A DNA stretch of 64,000 nt from Actinomycetota bacterium (GCA_026393475.1 JAPLAA010000060.1:1-64000), one strand, 5' to 3'. Positions 15,925-25,398 are shown, counted from the first letter of the stretch. Notes: generated by a model from the letters alone, not told the origin. Translations and numbers: made by a program.

Positions 15925-17235
15925 GTGGCCGATCCCGCCGACATCGCCCACCTGTTGCGCCGAACCGAGTTCGTCGCGAAACCCGCCCGCGTGGCCGAGC
16001 TGAGCGCGCTCAGTCTCGATGCCGCCGTCGACAACGTCCTCGACTTCGCCCCGAACGGCAGTCCGACCGTGCCGGCCGGCCTGGCCGTGCACGATCCGGA
16101 CAACGGGTGGGAGCAGTACGTCGCCGCCGTCAACTGGTGGTACGACGCGATGAAGAGCCGGCCCCGCCCGATGCAGGAGAAGATGACCCTGTTCTGGCAC
16201 GGCCACTTCACGAGCTCGTGGTTCGACGGCATCGGCCGTTCGGACCACATGACCCATCAGAACCAGCTCTACCGGACGCAGGCGCTCGGCAACTTCCGCA
16301 CCCTCACCCACGCCATGGCGCTCGAGCCGGCGATGCTCGTGTACCTCAACAACGCCGACAACCGCAGGGAAGCGCCCAACCAGAACTTCGCCCGCGAGCT
16401 GATGGAGCTGTTCACGCTCGGGGTCGGCAACTACACCGAGGGCGACGTCGAGGCGGCAGCACGGGCCTGGACGGGGTACAACGCCGACTGGCCGAACTAC
16501 CAGTACCAGTTCGTCTCGGGCCGCCACGACAACACGAACAAGACGTTCTTCGGCACCACCCGCAACTGGAACGGGCCGGGCATCATCGACGAGATCCTGC
16601 GCGACAACCTGCCGAAGAAACAGATCGCTGCGCGATACCTCGTGAACAAGCTGTGGGACTTCTTCGCCCACCCGGGTGGCCCGAGCAACGTGATCGATGC
16701 GCTCACCACCGTGTTCCTGAACAGCGATCTCGACGTGCGCGTCCTGATGCGGGCGCTCCTGCTGCGGCCCGAGTTCTACGGCGCGACCGCGAAGCAGGGG
16801 CTCGTGCGCACGCCCGCCGAGTGGATCGTCGCGATGATGCACGCCACCGGGCTCACGCCCGATCAGCTGGGCGTGTCGTGGATCGGTGAACGGATGGGAC
16901 AGTCGCTGTTCAACCCGCCGAACGTCGCGGGCTGGAAGCACAACGCCTACTGGCTGAACACGAGCGCGTTGAGCGGCCGTGCACAGGTGGCCCGCGGTGT
17001 CACCTGGCACCTGCGCGACAACGACGGCTTCGCCAACCTGAGCTCGCTGACGTCGGCCGCCGCGGTCGACTTCGTCGCCAACTACTTCAACATCGCCCCG
17101 CTCAGCGCCACGACGCGCAACGCCCTCATCGCCGCACACCAGGCCGAGCGCGACGCCCAGCCGTGGGTGAGCTGGTGGGCCCCCACCAACCTGCTGACCA
17201 TGGCGATGCTCAGCCCCGAACTGCACATGGCCTGA
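15925..17235 (+). CDS. DUF1800 family protein
   Basis: A 436-residue DUF1800 protein. Family hallmarks: AHLLRRTEF near the N-terminus, MTLFWHGHFTSS (about 90), NFARELMELFTLGVGNYTE (about 154-172), then YLVNKLWDFFAHP. The biochemical role of the family is unknown. It is almost always paired with a DUF1501 gene, as here 27 bp downstream, and the pair is thought to act at or outside the cell envelope. No signal peptide is evident from this start. AGGAGA lies four bases before the GTG. A hairpin terminator upstream separates it from rpmE. Confidence 0.88.
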   Translation: MADPADIAHLLRRTEFVAKPARVAELSALSLDAAVDNVLDFAPNGSPTVPAGLAVHDPDNGWEQYVAAVNWWYDAMKSRPRPMQEKMTLFWHGHFTSSWFDGIGRSDHMTHQNQLYRTQALGNFRTLTHAMALEPAMLVYLNNADNRREAPNQNFARELMELFTLGVGNYTEGDVEAAARAWTGYNADWPNYQYQFVSGRHDNTNKTFFGTTRNWNGPGIIDEILRDNLPKKQIAARYLVNKLWDFFAHPGGPSNVIDALTTVFLNSDLDVRVLMRALLLRPEFYGATAKQGLVRTPAEWIVAMMHATGLTPDQLGVSWIGERMGQSLFNPPNVAGWKHNAYWLNTSALSGRAQVARGVTWHLRDNDGFANLSSLTSAAAVDFVANYFNIAPLSATTRNALIAAHQAERDAQPWVSWWAPTNLLTMAMLSPELHMA

Positions 17236-17262
17236 CGGCGCCGGACAGGAAGAAGGATCTCG

Positions 17263-19758
17263 ATGCTCGACCAGGACATCTCCACCGCCGACGCCCGCCG
17301 CCTCCTGAGCGTCGGCCCTCGCCAACTCGCCCTCGCCACGCCCGACGTCATCGGACCGGGCGGATGGACCCGCCGCGGCTTCCTCCAGGCCGTCGGCCTC
17401 GGTGTGGGCGGCGGTGCGCTCACGGGTGCGCTCGGCGACGGGTTCCTGCCCGGCGAATGGGACGATGTGCGCGGCGCGTTCGCCAGCCCACCGATCGGTC
17501 CGACCGACGGCATCCTCGTGACGATCATGCTCTACGGCGGCAACGACGGGTTGAACACCGTCGTGCCGTACACCGACGGCGCGTACTACCAGCAGCGGTC
17601 GAACATCGCCGTGCCGGCGAACCAGGTGCTGCCGATCAACGGCCAGGTCGGCCTCAACCCGCGGCTGCCGTACCTGCACTCGATGTACCAGCGCGGCCAG
17701 ATGGCGATCGTGCAAGGGGTCGGCTACGCGAACCCGGACCTGTCGCACTTCACGTCGATGGCGATCTGGATGAACGCCCGGTACGGCCCGGGCGCACCGA
17801 CCACCGGCTGGATCGGACGGTGGCTCGACGGCCTCGGCGCCGCACAGGCCGAACTCGGGGCAGCGACCATCGACGCATCGGTGGCACTCCACCTCGTCGG
17901 AGCGCAACGACGCGCGGTCGGGATCTCGCCGTGGGGCGACATGTTCGGCGTCGACAATCAGCCGCAGGACCTGCGGATGTACGAGGGCATCAAGGCGATG
18001 GCGAACGCCGGGTCGGGCCGGGGACAGTGGCACGACATGTTCGCGAGCACGATGCGGACCCAGCTGAACCTGGCCCACGACGTCGCCCCCGCGTTCGAGC
18101 AGACCCTGCCCGACGGCGACCTCTCGAAGAAGATGACGATCGCCGCCCGGCTGATCAACGCGAACATCGGCCTGCGCGTGATCGACGTCGGCCTCGACGG
18201 ATTCGACAACCACGACGACCAGCTCGCCAACCACCCCGACCTCCTCGCCGAGATCGACACGGCCATCGCGACGTTCTACGGCACCCTGTCGCCCGCCTAT
18301 CGCGACCGGGTGACGATCATGACGATGTCCGAGTTCGGCCGCACCTCGTGGTCGAACCAGTCGGGCGGCACCGACCACGGCACGGCCGGCCCGATGTTCG
18401 TCATGGGCACCCGCGTGAAGGGCGGCCTCTACGGGCAGGGCCCCACCCTCGCCGGTCTCGGCCAGTGGGACCGCCTGCCTGCGTACGTCGACTTCCGCAG
18501 CGTGATCGGCTCGGTGATCGACGGCTGGCTCGGTGGTGGGGGCAGCACCATCCTGAACGGCAACTTCGAGAACCTCGGCCTGTTCGCCGGCTCACCGGGC
18601 ACGCCGGGCGGCGACATCCCCGTCGTCGTCCTGCCGCCGGCCGCGCCGAGCGGGTTCGTGGCCACCGCGCCCCAGCGCGTGTTCGACACCCGTGACGGCA
18701 CCGGTGGACGTGAGACGCCGCTCGGGGCGGGCGAGACCTGGCGGTTCACGATCGCGGGCAAGTACGGCATCCCGCTCGATGCGGTCGCGGTCGCGGTCAA
18801 CCTCACCTCGGTCGATGCCACCGCGGCGACGTTCGTCACGGTGTCGCCGAGCGGCGAGATGCGGCCGTTCGCCTCCAACCTCAACCCGGTGCCGGGCGCG
18901 GCGATCCCCAACCTGGTCCTGGCGCGAGTGGGCGTGGGCGGCTCGATCGACCTGTTCAACAACGCCGGCTCGGTGCACCTCGTGGGCGACGTCGTCGGCT
19001 ACTTCTCACCGAGCAGCGACGTCGGCCTCGAGTCGCTCGCACCGGCACGACTGCTCGACACGCGCGACGGCACCGGCGGGCGCCTCGGCACCCTCGGCCC
19101 CGGCGAGTCGATCGACCTGCAGGTCACCGGTCGAGGTGGCGTGTCCGAGTCGTGCGAGGCCGTGGCGCTGAACATCACGGCGACCGAGCCGAGCAACCCG
19201 AGCTACCTCACGGTGTGGCCGACCGGCCAGACGAAGCCGTTGGCGTCGAGTGTGAACATGGCTGCCGGACAGACCGTTCCCAACATGGTGCTCGCCAAGG
19301 TCGGCGCCGGCGGACGGGTGAGCATCTTCAACCACTCGGGCACCACGCACGTCGTGGTCGACGTGCTCGGTTGCTTCGGTTCGGGCGTGTCGTCGAAGTT
19401 CGTGTCGCTGTCACCGGCGCGCGTGCTCGACACCCGGGAAGGCACCGGTGCCCCGCAGGCGCCGCTCGGTCGCGGTGCACTGTCGCTCGCGCTCGCCGGG
19501 CGCGGCGGCGTGCCGTCGAGCGGCGCCTCCGCCGTGCTGCTGAACGTCACCGCGGTCGCGCCGACCACCGGCACGTACGTGACGGTGTTCCCCACCGACG
19601 TCGAACGACCCGTCGCGTCGAACCTCAACGCAGCGGCCGGTCAGGTGGTGCCGAACATGGTGATCGCCCGACTCGGTGGCGACGGCGCGGCGGCCATCTA
19701 CAACAACAGCGGCACGGTCGACCTGGTCGCCGACGTGATGGGCTACTTCACCGGTTGA
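17263..19758 (+). CDS. DUF1501 protein fused to three C-terminal beta-rich repeats
   Basis: An 831-residue exported protein. Residues about 36-56 are a Tat signal (TRRGFLQAVGLGVGGGAL). The DUF1501 domain spans about 80-445 (MLYGGNDGLNTVVPY; MSEFGRTSW; TDHGTAGPMFVMG), a sulfatase-like fold of unknown substrate. Three repeats of about 120 residues follow at 463-585, 587-708 and 710-831. Each begins like RVLDTRDGTG, has NVTAV-like and SNLN segments, and ends like DVMGYF. These are typical of large actinobacterial surface proteins and are predicted beta-rich, perhaps binding cell wall or glycan. AAGGA precedes the ATG. It pairs with the DUF1800 gene. Confidence 0.85.
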   Translation: MLDQDISTADARRLLSVGPRQLALATPDVIGPGGWTRRGFLQAVGLGVGGGALTGALGDGFLPGEWDDVRGAFASPPIGPTDGILVTIMLYGGNDGLNTVVPYTDGAYYQQRSNIAVPANQVLPINGQVGLNPRLPYLHSMYQRGQMAIVQGVGYANPDLSHFTSMAIWMNARYGPGAPTTGWIGRWLDGLGAAQAELGAATIDASVALHLVGAQRRAVGISPWGDMFGVDNQPQDLRMYEGIKAMANAGSGRGQWHDMFASTMRTQLNLAHDVAPAFEQTLPDGDLSKKMTIAARLINANIGLRVIDVGLDGFDNHDDQLANHPDLLAEIDTAIATFYGTLSPAYRDRVTIMTMSEFGRTSWSNQSGGTDHGTAGPMFVMGTRVKGGLYGQGPTLAGLGQWDRLPAYVDFRSVIGSVIDGWLGGGGSTILNGNFENLGLFAGSPGTPGGDIPVVVLPPAAPSGFVATAPQRVFDTRDGTGGRETPLGAGETWRFTIAGKYGIPLDAVAVAVNLTSVDATAATFVTVSPSGEMRPFASNLNPVPGAAIPNLVLARVGVGGSIDLFNNAGSVHLVGDVVGYFSPSSDVGLESLAPARLLDTRDGTGGRLGTLGPGESIDLQVTGRGGVSESCEAVALNITATEPSNPSYLTVWPTGQTKPLASSVNMAAGQTVPNMVLAKVGAGGRVSIFNHSGTTHVVVDVLGCFGSGVSSKFVSLSPARVLDTREGTGAPQAPLGRGALSLALAGRGGVPSSGASAVLLNVTAVAPTTGTYVTVFPTDVERPVASNLNAAAGQVVPNMVIARLGGDGAAAIYNNSGTVDLVADVMGYFTG

Positions 19759-19780
19759 TCGTCGGCGCTCCCGTGCTGTG

Positions 19781-19840
19781 CAGCGCAGCGCAGCGCAGCG
19801 CAGTGCAGCGCAGTGCAGCGCAGTGCAGCGCAGTGCTGTG
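19781..19840. repeat. 10-bp tandem repeat CAGYGCAGCG, about 5.5 copies
   Basis: The array is itself built of 5-bp CAGCG units, with T/C alternating after the third copy, flanked by GTGCTGTG on both sides. It lies 22 bp after the DUF1501 stop and 35 bp before the -10 box of the next gene. It may act as a terminator-like structure or be a slippage product. Confidence 0.85.
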
Positions 19841-19887
19841 CCTCGGCCGCAGGGCCCGTCCGGGCGCCTGCCGGTAACCTGCCGACG

Positions 19888-20874
19888 ATGGCGTCCACGA
19901 TCGATCCCGCCCGCCGCGCCCAGCTGAACACGATGCGCGTCGCTGCGCTCGTCGCCGACCAGGGAGCGGTCGCGAGCGACGTCCGTGCCTCCCTCGGCGC
20001 CGGCGCCGCGTTGCTCACCGAGGACGGCACAGCCTGGACCCTCCTCGCCGATCTGCCCGACCGGGGTCCCGACCGCCAACTCGGCGGCGCGCTCGCGTGG
20101 GCGGTCCGCAACGGCGCCGCTCGGGTGCACGTCGTGGCCGAGTCGGGCACTGGTGTGCTCGCCCGTCGCGCGCCCGGGTTCACACTGCCGATCCAGGTGT
20201 CGCACCTCGAGGGGCGCACGCTCGTCGACGCGCTCGTCGAGCCGCTGCCCGAACCGGGGGTCACCGACGAGGCCCATCGCGCGTTCGTCGACCTCATCGT
20301 CGAGGGCGGCGCCTCGCCGGTCGAGGAACACGGCGTGGTCGCGGGCGAGGTCGACGGGCTCGAGGTGTGCCGCGTCGTCACCGATGCGTTCACCGGCGAG
20401 GTCCGCCTCGAGGTGGGCGTCGGCGCGCACGACCGCGAGACGTTCCAGATGCTGCACGGCGCCCGTCCGACGGTGGAAGCGCTCGCCGACGTCGTCCGTG
20501 CCGTCGCCCAGCATCGCCGCGACGGCGCCCCGCAGCACCCGCTCAACCAGCTCGCCGCGAGCCGCCGTCTGCGCGCCCGCCTGCTCGCGGCACCGTCGCT
20601 CGTCGGTGCCACGGCGCTCGTCGTGGTCGCCCCGCCGATCGCCCGCGCCAACGTGAAGGACCAGCTGCCGTGTGCCGCGATGGAACCCGGCACGAGGATG
20701 CTCGTCGTCTGCACCACCGGCATCGACCTCGACGTCGTGCCCTGGGCGGTCGACGCGATCGCGTGCCACGCGGTCGAGCGCTGCATCATCGCGGCCCCGG
20801 CCCGCGACGTCATCGACGTGCAGGAGCGGCTGGCCGCGATCGTGCGCGTGCCCACCTCGTTCGTCGCCGTCTGA
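19888..20874 (+). CDS. Conserved-looking protein of unknown function
   Basis: A 328-residue soluble protein that I do not recognise. The first half is mixed alpha/beta and hydrophobic in regular steps; the second has VVVAPPIARANVKDQLPCA and LVVCTTGIDLDVVPWAVDA, which look like beta strands of a Rossmann-like sheet. No membrane span or signal peptide is seen. The ATG at 19888 follows a TAACCT box by seven bases, the leaderless pattern. It sits directly before prfA-prmC, so a link to translation is possible but only by position. Confidence 0.7.
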   Translation: MASTIDPARRAQLNTMRVAALVADQGAVASDVRASLGAGAALLTEDGTAWTLLADLPDRGPDRQLGGALAWAVRNGAARVHVVAESGTGVLARRAPGFTLPIQVSHLEGRTLVDALVEPLPEPGVTDEAHRAFVDLIVEGGASPVEEHGVVAGEVDGLEVCRVVTDAFTGEVRLEVGVGAHDRETFQMLHGARPTVEALADVVRAVAQHRRDGAPQHPLNQLAASRRLRARLLAAPSLVGATALVVVAPPIARANVKDQLPCAAMEPGTRMLVVCTTGIDLDVVPWAVDAIACHAVERCIIAAPARDVIDVQERLAAIVRVPTSFVAV

Positions 20875-20957
20875 CCCCATCTGACGCCCTGTCTCGACCG
20901 GCCGCGGCGACGCGGACCGGAGCGACCATCGGGTCGCGCCACTAGCCTCGTGACACC

Positions 20958-22025
20958 GTGATCGATCGTTTGGCTGCCGTGGAGGACGAGTACTCCCTGC
21001 TCGAGACCAGCCTGGGCGACCCCGAGGTGCTCTCCGACCCGGCGCAGTTGCGTTCGATCTCCAAGCGGTACAAGGACCTCACGCCGCTGGTGGAGGCGAT
21101 GCGCACGTTCCGCGCCCGCACCGCCGACGCCGAGACCGCCAAGGAGTTCATGAACGCCTCGGCCGGCGACGAGCGCGAGCTCTGGCGCGCCGAGTACACC
21201 CAGGCCGAGGCCGATCTCGAGCAACTCGGCGACGAGATCCGCACCCTCATGCTGCCGAAGGATCCCAACGACGGCCGTGCGGTGATCATGGAGATCCGCG
21301 GCGCGGAGGGCGGCGAGGAGGCCAACCTGTTCGCCCGCGACCTGTTCGAGATGTACCAGGGCTGGGCGTCGAGGCAGGGGTGGAAGCTCGAGGTGCTGTC
21401 GAGCGATCCGAGCGATCTCGGTGGTCTCAACCAGATCATCTTCGTGGTGCGCGGTGACACCGCGTGGAGCCATCTCAAGTTCGAGGGCGGTCCGCACCGC
21501 GTGCAGCGCGTGCCCGTGACCGAGAGCCAGGGCCGCATCCACACGTCGTCGGCGACGGTGATGGTGCTGCCCGAGGCCGACGATGTCGACGTCGATCTCG
21601 ACGAGCGCGACCTCGACATCGACGTGTACCGCAGCAGCGGCGCCGGCGGTCAGAGCGTCAACACCACCGACTCCGCGGTGCGCATCACGCACCGGCCCAC
21701 CGGGCTGGTCGTCACGATGCAGGACGAGCGCAGCCAGCTGCAGAACCGTGCCCGGGCGCTGCAGGTGCTGCGTGCCCGTCTGCTGCAGCTGAAGCAGGAC
21801 GAGCAGGACGCAGCGATGTCGGCCGAACGGCGCTCACAGGTGGGCGGCGGCGGTCGCAGCGAGAAGATCCGCACCTACAACTTCAAGGAGAACCGGGTGA
21901 CCGACCACCGCATCGGCTTCACCATCTACCGCCTCGCCGACGTGCTGGCGGGCGATCTCGGCGACGTGGTCGATGCACTGCTCGCCGACGAGCGCTCGCG
22001 CCAGCTGTCCGAGGGCGAGGGCTGA
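20958..22025 (+). CDS. prfA: Peptide chain release factor 1
   Basis: A 355-residue class I release factor that reads UAA and UAG. Codon recognition uses the PxT motif, here PVT in HRVQRVPVTESQGRIHTS; RF2 would have SPF. The catalytic GGQ is in SGAGGQSVNTTDSAVR, which triggers peptide release and is the target of PrmC methylation. The coiled N-terminal domain covers about 1-100. GTG 20958 follows a TAGCCT box by nine bases. prmC begins 14 bp downstream, so enzyme and substrate are co-transcribed. RF1 remains essential although most genes in this window end in TGA. Confidence 0.96.
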   Translation: MIDRLAAVEDEYSLLETSLGDPEVLSDPAQLRSISKRYKDLTPLVEAMRTFRARTADAETAKEFMNASAGDERELWRAEYTQAEADLEQLGDEIRTLMLPKDPNDGRAVIMEIRGAEGGEEANLFARDLFEMYQGWASRQGWKLEVLSSDPSDLGGLNQIIFVVRGDTAWSHLKFEGGPHRVQRVPVTESQGRIHTSSATVMVLPEADDVDVDLDERDLDIDVYRSSGAGGQSVNTTDSAVRITHRPTGLVVTMQDERSQLQNRARALQVLRARLLQLKQDEQDAAMSAERRSQVGGGGRSEKIRTYNFKENRVTDHRIGFTIYRLADVLAGDLGDVVDALLADERSRQLSEGEG

Positions 22026-22039
22026 GCGTCGGCGAGCGG

Positions 22040-22966
22040 GTGACGGTTCCGGTGAGCGACGAGCACGAGCACGAGATGCAGGACATGCAGGACATGCAGG
22101 ACATGCAGGACGGCGGCACGATCGACTGGCGCACCCTGTGGGCCGAGATCGAACGCCGGGTCGGCGACCGGGTGATCGCCCGATGGATCTGCGAGACCGC
22201 GAGCGGCGCCGACGGACAGGAGTTCCTCGAGTGCCTCGACGAGCCGGCGACGCAGCGGATGGTCGCCCACCTCGACGCGATGGTGGCCCGATTCCTCGAC
22301 GGTGAACCGCTCCAGTACGTGCTCGGCCACTGGGCGTTCCGGCATCTGGAGGTGATGGTCGATCCGCGGGTGCTCATCCCCCGGCCCGAGACCGAGCTGC
22401 TGGTCGACCACGCGATCGCCGCGCTCGCAGCCCACGACCGTCCGCTGCGGATCGCCGACCTCGGCACCGGCAGCGGCGTCATCGGGCTCTCCCTCGCGAT
22501 GGAGCTGTGGCACGACTCGATGGAGGTGTGGCTCACCGACGTGTCGTCCGACGCGCTCGACGTCGCTCGGGCCAACACCGCCGGACTCGGCCGGGCCGCT
22601 TCGGCCGTCCGCATCGCCCAGGGGTCGTGGTTCGAGGCGTTGTCGCCGCTGCTCGAGGGCAGCCTGCATCTCGTGGCCAGCAACCCGCCGTACATCGCCG
22701 CCGGTGACATCGAGGTCGAGTCGATCGTCCACGGCCACGAACCCCACCTCGCGCTGTACGCCGAGCACGACGGGCTCGCGCACGTGATGTCGATCGTGAC
22801 CGATGCGCCGCGGTGGCTGGTGCCGGGCGGCGTGATGCTGCTGGAGATCGGCGCCGGGCAGGGGGGTGCGGTCGCCACGTTGTTCCGCGACGCCGGCTTC
22901 CACGAGGTGCAGGTGCACCGCGACCTCGCCGGACACGACCGGTTCGTGCAGGGCACGCGGCCCTGA
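22040..22966 (+). CDS. prmC: Release factor glutamine methyltransferase
   Basis: A 308-residue SAM-dependent enzyme that methylates the Gln of the GGQ motif in release factors. The N-terminal helical domain spans about 25-110. The Rossmann domain has IADLGTGSGVIGLSLA (motif I), and the substrate motif is NPPY in VASNPPYIAAG. The extreme N-terminus carries four MQD repeats from a 9-bp array, not part of the conserved fold. GTG 22040 is chosen; GTG 22052 is an alternative still ahead of the repeats. It follows prfA in the usual order. The TerB-like gene on the other strand ends seven bases away. Confidence 0.93.
   Translation: MTVPVSDEHEHEMQDMQDMQDMQDGGTIDWRTLWAEIERRVGDRVIARWICETASGADGQEFLECLDEPATQRMVAHLDAMVARFLDGEPLQYVLGHWAFRHLEVMVDPRVLIPRPETELLVDHAIAALAAHDRPLRIADLGTGSGVIGLSLAMELWHDSMEVWLTDVSSDALDVARANTAGLGRAASAVRIAQGSWFEALSPLLEGSLHLVASNPPYIAAGDIEVESIVHGHEPHLALYAEHDGLAHVMSIVTDAPRWLVPGGVMLLEIGAGQGGAVATLFRDAGFHEVQVHRDLAGHDRFVQGTRP
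22076..22111 (+). repeat. 9-bp in-frame tandem repeat in prmC, 4 copies
   Basis: ATGCAGGAC is repeated four times exactly and encodes MQD units. The period keeps the reading frame. Confidence 0.92.
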
Positions 22967-22972
22967 CACGGG

Positions 22973-23374
22973 TCAGGCGAAGCGGGCGGCCACCTGGGCG
23001 AGCAGGCTCTCCTCGACGGGAGCGATGTCGTCGTCGACACCGGCAACGTCACGCGCTGCGGAGAACAGCGAGTGGCGCAACACCGAGCTGGTGATGCGGT
23101 AGTCGATGTCGTCGAGCAAGGCCTCGGTGGTGTGCTCGGCGACCGCCGCCCGCACCTTGGCCATCGCCTGCCCGAGGTACTGATCGAACGAGAACGTGTC
23201 GGTCTCGAAGCCCTGGTCCTCGCTGATCGTGCGGATCTCGTCGAGCTCGTCGCTGTCGATGTGCCGGTCGGCGACCATCACCAACAACAGCAGCTCCACC
23301 GCGGCCTCGTGCTCGCGGTCGGCGGTGGCGTGCACCGAGATGCCGTCGTACAGATCCTTCAGCTGCTTGCTCAT
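22973..23374 (-). CDS. TerB-like tellurite-resistance-domain protein
   Basis: A 133-residue all-helical protein. Residues about 20-110 resemble TerB/DjlA-N domains: ELLLLVMVADRHIDSDELDEI (metal-binding acidic helix pair), then ALLDDIDYRITSS and a final APVEESLLAQVAARF helix. TerB-like domains bind calcium or other metals and occur in stress complexes. Its precise role is unknown. The ATG overlaps the stop of the upstream broken peptidase gene by four bases (ATGA), so it probably depends on translation of that gene. Confidence 0.7.
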   Translation of the reverse strand: MSKQLKDLYDGISVHATADREHEAAVELLLLVMVADRHIDSDELDEIRTISEDQGFETDTFSFDQYLGQAMAKVRAAVAEHTTEALLDDIDYRITSSVLRHSLFSAARDVAGVDDDIAPVEESLLAQVAARFA

Positions 23375-25341
23375 GGTGTTGAGTCTGGCAGGGTCAGCGC
23401 GCCAACGCCCGGTGGAGGAAGGCTGTGCGCAGCGACGACGTTGTCGTCGGCGAGGCCGTGAACGAGCAGCAGCGGCCGTGACAGCTGGTGCGCGAGGGGC
23501 AGCAGGCTCGTGCGCGCGTACGGCGCGGCGTCGACGGTGGGGTCGCCGAGGTAGCGCTCGGTGTAGTGCGTGTCGTAGAGCCGCCACTCGGTGACGGGCG
23601 CTCCGGCGATCGCGGCGTGGAACACGTCGGGACGCTGGAGGACGGCGAGGGCGGCGAGGTAGCCGCCGAAACTCCACCCGCGGATCGCCACCCGTGAGAG
23701 GTCGAGCTCGGGGTGCTCGCTCGCCGCGCCCTCGAGCGCGGTGACCTGGTCCTCGAGCACCGCGGTCGCGAGGTCGAGGTGGACCGCGCGTTCGAACTCG
23801 GTGCCGCGGCCCGGTGTGCCACGACCGTCGGCCACGACGACGGCGTACCCCTGGTCGGCGAACCACTGCGAGGTCAGGAACGCGTTGTGCGACTGCACCA
23901 CACGCTGCGCGTGGGGCCCGCCGTAGGGGTCGAGCAGCACGGGCAACTTCGATCCGTCGTGGTCGCGGGGGAGGAGCACCGCCGTCGCGATGCGCTGCGG
24001 ACCGAACTCGTGGAGCGTGACGTTCGGCTCGACGAGCGGCGTCTCGGCCAGCGATCTCAGCGGCGCACGACCCGGCGCGCCCACGACGGCGCCCGGCCGG
24101 TCGAGCGTTGCGCTGCGGATGATCAGCGGGAGGCCGTCGGACACCGAGTGGACGCCGTCGGTCTCGGTGACCTGGGAGACCGAGACGCCGTCCCAGTGGT
24201 ACACGTGCTGCACGGTGGCGTCGCCCAGCGGATTGCCGAGGAACGTGATGTCGCCGCCGACGTGGACCACGGACCTGACCTGCACCTCCGACGGGGTGAC
24301 GTCGACACCGTCGACGAGGAGACACCGGCGTCCTTCGCGGTCGGCGGCCACCACGAGGCGGCCGTCGTCGAGCGCCGCCGGACTACCGGGGACGAGTTCG
24401 ACCCACGCGGCGTCGACGTCGGTGAACAGCGGCGCCGTGTCGCCGGTGACCGGGTCGGCCTCGAGCACCGAGTAGGTGCGTTGATCGCGCGACTGCACGC
24501 CGAGCAGCAGGCGGTCGGGGCCGGCCCACGACACGGTGGCCAGGTACGGCGACGAGTCGCGGTCCCACATGATCTCGACCGAACCCCCGTCGAGCGCCAG
24601 CACGTGGAGCGTGACGTCGGGGTTGGCCGTGCCGGCCGCGGGATAGCGGATCGCGTGCGGCTCCTTCTTCGGGTCGGCGGGATCGCCGATCCACCACTGC
24701 TGCACGGGCGAGTTGTCCACGCGGCACGCCGCGATCGCTGCGCCGTCAGGACTCCACCAGTACCCGCGGAACCGGTGCATCTCCTCGGCCGCGACGAAGT
24801 CGGCGCTGCCCCAGGTGACCTCGGGGTCGGCCTCGCCGGCCAGCTCCCAGCTCGAGCCGTCGAGCTCGGCGATGCGCAGCTTGTTGCCGCTCACATAGGC
24901 GAGCCGACGCGCCAGCGGGTCGGGTCGGGGATCGAACACCGGGCCGTCGACGCGCAGTTCACGCGCCGCCGCGCTGACGAGACCGGCGACGAACAGGCGG
25001 CCGGCCAAGGTGAACGCGGCGACGGTGGTGGCACGGTCGGTCGCGAACGAGGTGATGCCCCCGGCGCCCTCGCGCATGCGCTCGCGTCGGGCACGCTCCT
25101 CGGGCGGGAGTTCGGCATCGAGATCGGCGTCGGCGGAGGCCAACAGGGCGACCGGGTCGGCGACCAGGACCTCGGTGCCATCCTCGATCGACTGCGTCCA
25201 CAGACAGTTCACCGGATCGTCGCCGGCGCGGCTGCGCAGGAACGCGGCACGCAGGCCGTCGGCCGACACCATGACGTTGCGCGGCTCACCGAGGGTGAAC
25301 CGCTGCGTCCGTGCGTGCTGCCGCGGGAAGGTGTCGCTCAT
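23371..25341 (-). CDS. S9B dipeptidyl-peptidase IV-like enzyme, C-terminus disrupted
   Basis: A 656-residue serine peptidase that would cleave X-Pro dipeptides. The N-terminal beta-propeller (about 1-390, DPPIV_N, with HRFRGYWWSPDG) precedes an alpha/beta hydrolase domain. The nucleophile lies in GWSFGGY and the acid in VHGLADDNV. After H639 the frame continues as 17 unrelated residues and stops; the family's last 45 or so residues, including the catalytic His, are missing. In the +1 frame the typical C-terminal end FLHRALAR followed by TGA appears at 23394-23420. A deletion with frameshift, or an assembly error, explains this. A TAGGTT box lies seven bases before the ATG. Confidence 0.8.
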   Translation of the reverse strand: MSDTFPRQHARTQRFTLGEPRNVMVSADGLRAAFLRSRAGDDPVNCLWTQSIEDGTEVLVADPVALLASADADLDAELPPEERARRERMREGAGGITSFATDRATTVAAFTLAGRLFVAGLVSAAARELRVDGPVFDPRPDPLARRLAYVSGNKLRIAELDGSSWELAGEADPEVTWGSADFVAAEEMHRFRGYWWSPDGAAIAACRVDNSPVQQWWIGDPADPKKEPHAIRYPAAGTANPDVTLHVLALDGGSVEIMWDRDSSPYLATVSWAGPDRLLLGVQSRDQRTYSVLEADPVTGDTAPLFTDVDAAWVELVPGSPAALDDGRLVVAADREGRRCLLVDGVDVTPSEVQVRSVVHVGGDITFLGNPLGDATVQHVYHWDGVSVSQVTETDGVHSVSDGLPLIIRSATLDRPGAVVGAPGRAPLRSLAETPLVEPNVTLHEFGPQRIATAVLLPRDHDGSKLPVLLDPYGGPHAQRVVQSHNAFLTSQWFADQGYAVVVADGRGTPGRGTEFERAVHLDLATAVLEDQVTALEGAASEHPELDLSRVAIRGWSFGGYLAALAVLQRPDVFHAAIAGAPVTEWRLYDTHYTERYLGDPTVDAAPYARTSLLPLAHQLSRPLLLVHGLADDNVVAAHSLPPPGVGALTLPDSTP

Positions 25342-25398
25342 GGGCCGAAACCTACCCGCGACGTGGGAGCACGCGCAGGGGGCTGCGACCGGTGCGGC

